A stretch of DNA of 64,000 bases from Batkoa obscura (lineage: Eukaryota > Entomophthoromycota > Entomophthoromycetes > Entomophthorales > Batkoaceae): positions 744,001-808,000 of the forward strand of contig JASVEC010000003.1 of the NCBI GenBank assembly GCA_030770535.1, given 5' to 3'. The notes under the pieces are model-generated. The model saw only the letters and a list, made by a program, of their open reading frames with translations. It did no database searches and was not told the origin of the DNA. Made by a program: the position numbers and the translations under genes. Below are positions 46,898-57,277 of the stretch, piece after piece (position 1 is the first letter of the stretch; the number at the start of each line of letters is the position of its first letter).

Positions 46898-49043
46898 TTA
46901 AACTTTCGTGAACTGAAAAATAGTGAATAAAAGTTAATTTATTTACGCTAGCTTCAGTTTGAAATTGTCAAATTATAAAAGCTGTTCCGAATAAAATTAC
47001 GTGAATCCGTCAATTATTAGCAAATTAAAATTTTTGGTTAATGACGTATGATATTTTTTTGATTTGCACTATTTAAATTGTCAGATTTTATCAGAACAGT
47101 TAGCAGTTAATTTTTTCGTTGTTTTTAAACTGTGGCTAAATTCTGTTTAGTATGAATTAAAGAACGAAAAAAAGTATGTCCTTAGGTCAAATTAAAGTTT
47201 TTGCTACAAATCAACAATGAAGATATTTAACTGCAAGCCGTTCTAGCCAGGCAAAATGCAAATAAACCAAGAATCTTGGGTTGGATATGAGCTACTCTCA
47301 TATTTGATGTGAAAAGCAGTTTTCGAAATAATTGTTGAATGAGTGACCTTTAAATAGCAAAAAACGGTGCAGCAATTTTACTTAAAATATTAATATGAGT
47401 ACGAATTTTTAATCATTTTAACTTTTATATACTTAAACTCAAAACAATGTTATCGATGGATAAAGCAGTCAACTAATGTAATGATTTTTATTCAAAGGGA
47501 TAATGATAACCGCCTTGATATTTCAGATTTTCTGCTAAGTTAAACATATCACTTTAAACAAATTTTCAACTGATGTCAAAGTTCCTTAGATGTAAAATAG
47601 AACGGTAAAGGTGTTACAATATTCAGTGTAAAAAGGAGAATAGTATAGATACAAGATAGCAGGAAAGTGTAAAAGTTGAGGTCAAGGTAGTAGAAAAAGA
47701 TAAAGCTTATTTGGTTTGATATTTAAGAGAGTTGGTAAGTTGGAATCTAACTAAACCAGTATTAATAAAAGAGATGGAATAACTAAAATACTTGGAGTAA
47801 AACTGTTTCGAGGATGGGCTCTATTAAATGTTCCATGTGCCCAAAAAATATGCCAAAGAGTAAGTTTTTATTCTATTATCTCGAAAGATTCAAGGTCGAA
47901 TTAGATTCTATTAGTCAAGAATGGGATGAGCATAGTTTATGTCTGAATTGCGAAGTAACATATATTGGAGAATAGCTATGTTGAAAGAATAAATGGAACA
48001 AAAAAGAAACTTGTCAGAAACTATACTTAAGGTCAAAGATACCAGTGACTTGAAAGTACAGAAGCATAAAAGTAGAGCACTTTTGTTTTGGCTAAGGTAT
48101 ATTTTTAACATTTTAGACGGTCAAAATTTCCTAACATAGAAAAACAAAAGTATAATTGCTAAAAAAAGTTTCTAGCATTTGTATATTTTAATATGAAAGG
48201 GTCCTTATCGAATAGCACTTTATTCTCAAAAAACAAACATAGATATAGTTTATTTATTCGTAGTAAGTTATTACAAAGTCATAATACACCTGAAATAAAG
48301 AGTTTTGCTAAAGTTTCATTAGCTTTAAAAAGCAAGTGTAAAGTATGATTACGTCAAATAACCATCAAATAATTAACCGAGTTTAAATTGTCATTACTAT
48401 CCTTTAATAAACAAACTAAAACTTATGATTTATAGACTTAAAATCAGTTGTTTTATGATTCCTCTATTTATATATACTATTGACCCCAAAGTCTAGAAGT
48501 TTTGTTTAGTATGATCGATTTTTTATTATTTAAAAATGCAGTATCAAGCCTTACAATGTGATCCAAAACATCATTGGTTTGTTGGAAGTAATTACTAGCA
48601 AGCTCCACTACCTCTTGATGGCTATTTTTGCGTAACTTGAGTCAATTTAAAAGGAGTTTGGTGTAAAGCATTATAGTGTAGCATATTCTCTACATATAAA
48701 GATATAAATTTTGTATCGAATTTTCAGATAGACATTGCTACTTCTAGAGAATGTGATCAAATCCCTTTAATATAACTATTTTATGTCAAACACTTAAAAA
48801 GATAGCCTTTGACAATATTATGATATCCCTGTGCAAAAGTAAACTGAAACGAAGGTATAGCCTTATAATCATGCGCTATAATATTTTCGCATTGTTTGTG
48901 CATTTGATTTCACGTTATTACAATTTTTAACTACTGTTATATATATAATGGCGTTATATTAAGGCAGAAAAACTCTGTTTAAAACATCTCAATAAAAAAT
49001 AAAAAATTTAAAACAAAGCATAAATTAGACTTAAACATATCAT
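46898..49043. repeat. Duplicated flank 2 of the transposase-derived array
   Basis: The counterpart of 43700-45877 (see that entry). The homology runs through most of the length with scattered differences and small gaps, so this is an old tandem duplication of gene plus flank. A 66-codon minus-strand open frame at 47911-48111 lies within it and has no support as a gene. Confidence 0.7.
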
Positions 49044-50108
49044 TTAATAATCAAGTATCGCTTCTTTTCTCATACATCTTGGTAGGAAACGTAACATAGC
49101 ATCATAAAAACAGTTACAATCATTACCGCTTATTTCTGATAGAGCACTATCGATAGCTTCAAACAATTCTTTCTCATTTTCTGGATCTTTTTCCCGAATC
49201 AACTGAATCCATCTAGAATACATAGACTCAATAGGATTTAAAAACAGAGAATTTGACGGTAGGCAAATCAACCTGTGTCCGTTTGATCCAATGAGTCCTC
49301 TGATATTTGGATCCTTATCAACGTATTCAGTATCCATGATTATCATAGCTCCTGATACGTTCGTTTGAGCAAATTTGATAATAATTGATTCAACAAACTG
49401 ATAAAAGGATTCAGTATCAAAAGGATTTGCTTGAGTCTGATATTTAACTATACCATTTTTACTCATTGCACAACAGATTGATCTATCCTTTGTTTGAAAC
49501 CCGCGGCCAAGGGGACCAGATTTCTTTTCTTTAATTGCTTTAACTTTAAATTTTTTGCGCATTGTAACTGAAAAGGTTGCTTCATTTATAAAAAATAGTT
49601 TGGAATCATCAATCCTTGGTATTTGATTGAGAAAAAAATTGGCATAATAGGCTCGTGTTTCTAAAGTTGACAAACTATTGTCCTGGGGAACAAAATTGGT
49701 ATTTTGAGGAGCAGAATCTTTGTTCTGTGAAATTGAATACACACGCTTAAAAGAGAAGTGAAACTCTTTTAGATAGCTTAAGATGGTAGTCAAGCTTGCA
49801 TTTATCCCCATTTCATTCATAATTTTTTCTTTTAATGTTTTTAATATGATAGTACAGTCTTCATCAACCCAAGAGCGAACTGTATTTAATTGGTCATCTG
49901 ATATGCGTCTTTTAGAACCTCCTTTCGGCTTCCTACTATAATCTTTCCCCTGGGTATACATTCTTATAAGACCATGAACAGAAGTACGGCAGAACCCCAT
50001 CACTTTGACAATTTGTGCTGCACTATTCCCATTAATATAGGATCTAACAATCCTTTCTCTATCTTCATTAGTGATAGACTTGTATTTCTTTTGGTTTGTA
50101 GATGACAT
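49044..50108 (-). CDS. IS630/Tc1-like transposase-derived protein, copy D
   Basis: 354 aa from the ATG at 50108. The HTH reads EDRERIVRSYINGNSAAQIV, then CRTSVHGLIRMYTQGKDYSR. The catalytic sites are Asn in FINEATFSV, Asp in IIMDTEYV and Glu in NPIESMY. Compared with copies A-C it has a short Asn/Gln/Pro insertion before the first catalytic strand (about residues 128-145). The frame is uninterrupted. It represents a second subgroup with copies E and F, which share its GKxYxxKP linker and its MCYAM/ICCAM strand. Confidence 0.85.
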   Translation of the reverse strand: MSSTNQKKYKSITNEDRERIVRSYINGNSAAQIVKVMGFCRTSVHGLIRMYTQGKDYSRKPKGGSKRRISDDQLNTVRSWVDEDCTIILKTLKEKIMNEMGINASLTTILSYLKEFHFSFKRVYSISQNKDSAPQNTNFVPQDNSLSTLETRAYYANFFLNQIPRIDDSKLFFINEATFSVTMRKKFKVKAIKEKKSGPLGRGFQTKDRSICCAMSKNGIVKYQTQANPFDTESFYQFVESIIIKFAQTNVSGAMIIMDTEYVDKDPNIRGLIGSNGHRLICLPSNSLFLNPIESMYSRWIQLIREKDPENEKELFEAIDSALSEISGNDCNCFYDAMLRFLPRCMRKEAILDY

Positions 50109-50439
50109 TCAAAACTTAAAAAAAGAATAAGTTAGCTTTCTTATTTTTATGAATTTAGTTGTTTTTTGATTAGATAATTTTGTTAGCAAATTCTAAATTT
50201 TTGCTAAATTCAAAATAAACAAGTGAACACACGTTATAATGGAAAGAGTCGTTACCACCATTAATTTAGTATTTGGTATTGTATTGTAATATTTTGTAGA
50301 TATAGTTGATTGATCTAATAAGAAATTACTGGAAAGTATCAGCTTACAAAAAAATAAGTATGACGTAAGAATACATTAAAATTCATTAACTGAAAAAAAA
50401 ATAAAGCTATGAAATCTAACTTAACTGTATTAATCATAT

Positions 50440-51324
50440 ATTTCTTAATTTCTAATATATATTGGTATAAAGCTGAACGTGCACCCATAAAAATACTTAC
50501 AATCATTACCAGTTATTTCTGATAAAACACTATTAGCAACTCTAACAACTCATTCTCATTTTCATGGACTCTTGCTTTAACTAATTGATCCATTTGGTGT
50601 ATATGTCTTCAATAAGATTAAAAACGGAGAGTTGGATGGTAAATATATCAACTTATATCATTTTGATTCAATAAAACCTTTTTTATTTGTATCCTTATCA
50701 ATTTATTTGTTATCTATTATGACTATCGCTCCTTATATGTTCATTTTTATTGATTTGGCAATAACTGATATAACAAATTGATAGGATAATTCACCATTAA
50801 AAAGTAATAATTAAATTTGATAACCAACTAACTCATTTAAACTCGTTGCACAACATATAGATACAATTCTCTTACAAAACCCATCACTGTGAGAGGCTGT
50901 TCTCACTTTAGTTATAACATTTACTTTGTCTCATTAAACATTAAATGAAATCTCACTTGAAATAACTTTAGAGTAGACAAACTTTAATACAATATTTATA
51001 AAACTACTAACGTAAAAGGTTCAAAATCCCTAAGCAGAAAAAACTTGTTTCTAAATGTTAAATTGATAGACTTAAAAGTGTAACTAAGTCCTTTATAGTA
51101 TTGCTATAATTTGCTGACTTGCATTTACCCTCCTTTCATTCAACTATTCGTTCTGCATTACTTTCCATCAGCGTATTTTTTATAATTCTTTGAATAGTAG
51201 AATGGCTGAAGTCCACTGGTTTGATAACTTCTGGTGTACTGAGTTTATTAATATAAGAGTTAGTGATTCTTTCTCTACCTCCAGTATTAATGTTTTTGTG
51301 ATTATTTATTGTTTTGGTTGACAT
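50440..51324 (-). pseudogene. Decayed transposase-derived copy between D and E
   Basis: The N-terminus is recognisable from the ATG at 51324 (GGRERITNSYINKLSTPEVI, then DFSHSTIQRIIKN), matching the HTH of the family. After about 60 codons the frame is lost. Homology to copy D continues at DNA level down to about 50440, for example near the C-terminal CNHYQLFL-type region (TACAATCATTACCAGTTATT). Many stops and frameshifts make this the most degraded copy of the array. Confidence 0.75.
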
Positions 51325-51675
51325 TTAGACTAAAGTTAATAATGAAATTACTTTAGACCTTTTTTATATTGAAACCAAAAGCTGCTTGCTTAAATAATAA
51401 ATTAAATAATTTTGTTAAATCTTGAATTGATTAAATAATAAACAGCATGGTGAAGCAGGAATTATGATTATAATTATAATTGTCTTATCCTTACTTTATT
51501 ATGTGTCTAATTAATCATTGTAATTTTATGTTCTGGAGTTGTTTTTTTATAAATACAACAGTCTAAGGTATTTTATTAACAAAGAGCAAGTATGAGGAAG
51601 GTATTCGTAAATTTTACAAACTGAGAAATGAATTAAAGTAGTGAAATAAACATTTAAATAATAGCCTATGCTTTA

Positions 51676-52704
51676 TTATTCGGGAATCACTTCTTTTTTC
51701 ATACATCTAGGTAAAAAACGTAGCATAGTATCATAAAAAAAGACAATCATTACTTGTTATCTCTAATAGAGCACTATCAAACATACCAAATAACACTCTC
51801 TCACATTGTGGATCTTTTTCCTCGATTAACTGTATCCATTTAGAGTGCATGGCCTCAATAGGGTTTAAAAACAAAGAGTAAGGTGGTAAGAAAATTAACC
51901 AATTTCCATTTGATCCAGTGAGTCCTCTGGTATTTAGATCTTTATCAATATAGTCATTGTCCATGATTACCATTATATCTGTTATGTTTATTTGAATAAA
52001 TTTGATAATAATTGATTCAATAAACTTATAAAGGACTCAATATTGGAACGGTTTACTTGAGTTTTGTATCTGGTCATTCCGTTTTTACTCATGGCATAAC
52101 ACATTGATCTATCCACTATTTGGAATCCAGGATCAAAGGGACTAGATTTCTTGTTTTTTATTTCCTCCTTTTTAAGCTTTTTACACATTGTAACAAAGAA
52201 CGTGCTTCATTTACGAAAAAAACCTTTAGAATTATAAGCCTTGATATTTGGTTAAGGAAGATGTTAGCATAGTGAGATCTCATTTTCAAAGTAGCCAAAC
52301 TGTTATCCTGAGGAATAAGATTGTGATATTGATTAGTTAAATAAATACGCTTAAAAGAATAACTAAATGGTTTTATACGATTTGATATAGTTGTTCTGGC
52401 TACACTTACCCCCGCTTCATCTAACAGCTTCTTTTTTAATGGTTTCAGTGTGATTTCACAATCTTCATCAATCCAAGTTTGTATAAGTTTTTCTTCAGTA
52501 TCTGATAAAGCTTTTGTAACAGGTTTTGGCACCGCTCTTGGCTTTTGTGTATAACTTTTCCCCTCAAGGTATCTTTTTGTAATTTCATAAACAATATATT
52601 TTTTGTAGCCCATTACACTGATAATTTTTAGTGCACTGTTTCTATTAATATAAGGTGTAGCAGTCCTTTCTCTATCTTCATTATTGGCAGTGTACTTTTC
52701 TTTT
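51676..52704 (-). pseudogene. Broken transposase-derived copy E
   Basis: Homology to copy D runs from about 52704 to the stop at 51676, split into at least three frames (pieces at 52613-52158, 52188-51988 and 51973-51731). No ATG equivalent to copy D's start remains in frame; the first is at 52613. The first catalytic position again reads Asn (FVNEA), the second Asp (VIMDNDYI), and NPIEAMH keeps the Glu. It probably carries two to three frameshifts and is not expected to make a full protein. Confidence 0.8.
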
Positions 52705-52809
52705 CAGTTTTAGATTTCGTTTGAATTTAGAAAAGCAAAGATATAGTTAAATTTTGGACTTTTTAAATTATTTTTAATTGAAAGTATACTATTTGATCGT
52801 TTTTTAGAA

Positions 52810-52840
<31 letters not shown>

Positions 52841-53369
52841 TAAAAATTTAATTTGAAGAGTTCAAATTCAACTTTTGAATAATTAGCAGCAAAAATTAGG
52901 CTCAAACGTATCACTTTAGACATCATAGAATGAATCTAGGTGTCATTTTAGTAAGCTATGAAATCTATTTAAATTTATAAATCTTAAGCTTCACAAAATG
53001 AGCAAAATCTTGAAATGGAAAATTCATTCTCATTAGAACAGCTTACAGTTAAACGTCTTTCATTACTTTTAATTTGGAGCTAAAAGTTTCTAATATGAAT
53101 TTAAGAGTAAAAAAAGCTGTAGCCCTTAAACTCATTAGAAAAACTTAACTACAGATTAAAAAAACGGAAAGTATCTAACTTCAAGATGTTCTATTTGATT
53201 CTTACTTTGCTATCTAATTTTCCAAAATATTCTGTTCTATACTTACTATAATTGTTGAATAACGTAAAGTGTTTTAATTACTGAAGGCCAAATATAAAGT
53301 AGAAGCATATAAACTTATAAACTGAAAAAAATTAAAGTAGGGAAAATAAGAGCATAAATTCATTTTAAT

Positions 53370-54394
53370 TTAATAATCCAATATTGCTTCTTTTTTCGTA
53401 CATTTTGGTAGAAAACTGAGCATATTCTCATAGAAGTTGCTGCAGTCAGATCCTGATATTTCTGATAAAATACTATCGAACAAACCAAACAGATTTTTCT
53501 CATTTTGTGGATCTTTTTCTCTTATCAGCTGTATCCATTTAGAGTACATAAACCTAATAGGATTCAGAAACAAAGAGGCGGGCGCTAAGCAGATTAACCC
53601 GTGTCCGTTTGATTCAATAAGTCCTCTGATATTTAGATCTCTATCGGGATAATCATTATCCATGATTATCATGGCTTCTGATATGTTTGTTTGAGAAAAT
53701 TTGTGAATGATTGATTCAACAAACTGATAAAAGGGCCCAATATCAAATGGATTTACTTGAGTTATATGGTCAACTATACCGTTTTTACCCATCGCACAAC
53801 AGATTGATACGCTTTTCATTTGAAATCCAAGACCAAGGGGAGTAAACTTTTTGTTTTTTACTTCTTGTTTAAACTTTGAGCGCATCATAGTGGATAAGGT
53901 TGTTTCATTTACAAAAAAGTCTTAGTGTTACCAAACCTTGATATTTGGTTAAGAAAGATATTACTATAGTGAGATCTTATTTCCAAAGCAATAAAATCAT
54001 TATTTTGAGTAGCTGGATCGATACGCTTCAAAAAAAAGTTAAAGCTTTTTATATGTTTTGATATAGTTGACTTGCCAGCACTCATTCCCATTTCATTCAT
54101 GAGTTTCTCTTTTATTGTTTTTAATGCAATTTTACAACCTTCGTCAACCCAAGATTGAATAACTTTTTCGTGAGACTATGATATAGCTTTACTCTTAGGC
54201 CTTGCTGCTCGTGGTTGTTTAAGAAAAATTTTCCCTTCAGTATACTTTTTTATAATATCGTTGACAATTGAAGATTTAAAGCCCGTTACTCTGGAAATGT
54301 TGGTTTGGCTGTTCCCATTGGCATAAGCTTTAATAATCCTTTGTCTATCAACATTATTGGTACAGTTATATTTCTTTCAAATCGCAGATGACAT
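53370..54394 (-). pseudogene. Broken transposase-derived copy F
   Basis: The ATG at 54394 is followed by a stop after five codons. The HTH region (VDRQRIIKAYANGNSQTNIS) continues in frame, a second stop follows in the linker, and a frame change occurs near the first catalytic strand at about 53900. The C-terminal half (53888-53370) is open. The first site reads Asn (FVNETTL) and the second Asp (IIMDNDYP). The NPIE Glu is replaced (NPIRFMY), so this copy has lost another catalytic residue. Confidence 0.8.
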
Positions 54395-54738
54395 TTAAAA
54401 ATAGTAGAAAAGAATAAGACTATTTTTTTTACTTTAATCAATTTAAATAATTTTTATTGTCTAACATTAAAAATTATTTTACAGTTCAAAATTTTTGTTA
54501 AATTTAAACTTGATAAAAAATAATTACTGTTATAATAAAAGAATTGTTTTCACTGTTAATTTGTTAGCTCTGTATCATAATATTTCGTAGTTATGAAATT
54601 GTTTGCCTTATCTTTAAATTACCATAAGGTATTTAACTTACCAAAGGATAAGGATATGACATAGAAGTACATAAGAATTCACCAATTAGAAAAAAATTCT
54701 AAATTAGTATAATATTTGAAAGTATAACATAATATTTA

Positions 54739-55914
54739 TTAATCAAGTATTTCTTCTTTTCTACTACACTTTGGTAAGTAACTGAGCATGTGTCCAAAAA
54801 AACTATTACAGTCAGATTCTGAGACCTCTGAAAAAACGGCATCCATAATTTGAAATAATTCATTTTCATTTTGCGGATTCTTTTCTCTGACCAACTCTTT
54901 CCATTTGGTATACATACCTTCAACAGGATTTAAAAACGGTGAATTAGGTGGTAAGCATATTAATCTATATCCTTTTGATTCAATAAAATTTCTAATATCT
55001 GGACCTTGATTAATATGTTTCTTATCCATTATTACAACTGCCTCAGTTATATTGCTTTGTGTTAATTTGACAACGATTGATTCAATGTGTTGATGAAATG
55101 ACTCCATTTTAAAAGGCAGTGCTTGAGTTTGATATCCAACTATACCAACTTTACCCATAGAACAACGTATAGATATATTTTTTTTGCGTATCCCAAAGTA
55201 CTGAGGCGTAGTTTCTTTTTTAGTCAATAACTTTTTATTTGTATACATTGGAATAGTAAACGTTGCTTCATTAATAAAAATAACTTTGGATTCAATAGAG
55301 TTTAATATATCATTCATAAAATTGTTAGCATAAAAGGCCCGGCTTTCCAAAGCAACCACATCATTATTTGTAGGGTCGAATTTGATACGTTTAAAAGAAA
55401 AAGTAAATTTTTTCATATAACAAGATAATTGTGCCACAGGTATACTTAACTCCATTTCATTCATTACTTTTTCTCTTAATTCTTTTAATGAAATTGTACA
55501 ATCCTCATCAAACCAAGATTGCATTACTTTTTGTTGAAGATCGGATAAATATATTTTTGACTCTGGTACTACTTTTGGTTTTTTTAATCCCAATATTGTT
55601 TTTGATTTTTTTACTTGCTGTATTACTTTAATTCTTTTTAATGCTTTTGTCACTTTTGGTTTGAAGATTGTTTTTGATTTTTTTGGTTCGAATACCTCTT
55701 TTGGCTTCTTTGGTTCTCGTACCACTTTTGCATTTCTTGTATAATCTTTCCCTTCATGATACTTTTTGATAATTCCATGAACAGTATTATAACCAAAACC
55801 CAATGCTTTAACAATATCTTTCTCACTGAAGCCTTTGATGTATGAGTTGACTATTTGATGTCGTTCTTCAGTACTAGCTTGTTTAAATTTTATTTTTGGA
55901 AGTTGAGCTGACAT
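54739..55914 (-). CDS. IS630/Tc1-like transposase-derived protein, copy G, with basic repeat insertion
   Basis: 391 aa from the ATG at 55914, about 50 residues longer than copies A-C. The HTH (EERHQIVNSYIKGFSEKDIV, then GYNTVHGIIKKYHEGKDYTR) is followed at about residues 65-125 by a Lys/Pro-rich insertion with repeated PKK-S/P-K motifs (EPKKPKEVFEPKKSKTIF). The DDE_3 part has Asn in FINEATFTI, Asp in VIMDKKHI and Glu in NPVEGMY. The frame is uninterrupted. The insertion resembles basic, AT-hook-like or nuclear-localisation segments and would strengthen nonspecific DNA binding; that is inference. Confidence 0.85.
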   Translation of the reverse strand: MSAQLPKIKFKQASTEERHQIVNSYIKGFSEKDIVKALGFGYNTVHGIIKKYHEGKDYTRNAKVVREPKKPKEVFEPKKSKTIFKPKVTKALKRIKVIQQVKKSKTILGLKKPKVVPESKIYLSDLQQKVMQSWFDEDCTISLKELREKVMNEMELSIPVAQLSCYMKKFTFSFKRIKFDPTNNDVVALESRAFYANNFMNDILNSIESKVIFINEATFTIPMYTNKKLLTKKETTPQYFGIRKKNISIRCSMGKVGIVGYQTQALPFKMESFHQHIESIVVKLTQSNITEAVVIMDKKHINQGPDIRNFIESKGYRLICLPPNSPFLNPVEGMYTKWKELVREKNPQNENELFQIMDAVFSEVSESDCNSFFGHMLSYLPKCSRKEEILD

Positions 55915-57277
55915 TGAAACTCAAAGTAAATGAATTTTGAAATTTTGTTTTTTGTTGAATAGATTGCATAACTGTTTGCAAAATTTAATCTGGTATAAAA
56001 TGGACAGCATATTAAAACAAGATGGATATATAAATGCTCCTCTTTAAAAGCTTCAAGATCTGTTATCTGCTATTGCTGGTATTAAATAGAAACTCCAAAA
56101 TAAACTTGTAATTTTGTAACAACACTGTGATTTAATGAATCCTATTCACTATAAAATAGAGCTAAATAAACTTATTCTTTATTTCTATTGAATTTTCTAT
56201 TTATACTATAAAAAAATAAAAATAATAATCAATAGAATAAAATCTTAATAAACTATACTGCGGGTTTGTAATTTACATGTTACTTCATTTACACTATAAA
56301 TAATTTTCGACTTTATAAAAAATCCCGTTTTTTATAATAAAACTCATTGCTTTTAATTTTATTTGTTATTAATTTTATAAATTGCATGCTTTATTTCCTA
56401 ATAGTTATAGAGATTAAAAATGTGTTTAAAAAATAGTAAAATTAATAAAAAATAGTGAAATAAAGCTAAGATATTATTATTGATAATATTAAAAATTAAT
56501 TTTACAATAAATTGATAATTTTGAAATTTTTTAATCAAGTTGGACCTTTTTTAGAATAAAAATGAAGATTTTTTAAGTAGCCTTTCTATAAAGTAAAAGT
56601 AACTTTAGAAATTTAACTATCAAATATACTTATTAATTCATTTAAAATGAATTTATAATATCTTTATATTAATATTTTATTTGAAGTTTTAATTTATTTA
56701 TTTATTTATTCATTATTAAATACAAATAATTGCAGACATTAAAAAATTCAAAAAAATCAATGTTGAAAATTCCGACACTGATTCATGAAATAAAGTGAAC
56801 TTTATTCCCAAGTCAAATTCTTTTTACAAAACACAAGCAGTTTTGACTTGCTCTTAATATCTTCCTTCACTTTTGGACTATATTAAAAATAAGTAACTTT
56901 AAAAAGTACTATAGTTCGATAATTCTATTAATACCTTATTACTTGACATTAATTTCCAACTTTATTATCAAAAAATAGCTTATCTATAAAATAGAATAAG
57001 GTAATCGATTTTATCCAAATAAACTAAAAAGCGGAGAAAAACCAATTAAAATTAGTTTTCTCAAAAGATTAATGAATGGTGACTTCATTTAATAGATTAA
57101 CTAATTACTCCATTTCATAATATATATTTTTCCATTATTTCAACAATAACAACTTGTATTCTTACATTCTACTCATTTATTAACCGACATAATCAATCTT
57201 AAAATAATATTATACAACATAACGATAATAATTAGTTTAATTCAATATAATAAACATCGATTAAAACATTATTTATA
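55915..57277. other. AT-rich intergenic region, nothing recognised
   Basis: Separates the array from the cotransporter gene. Stops in all frames. No TIR, LTR or RNA gene seen. The right end should contain the cotransporter promoter. Confidence 0.5.
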
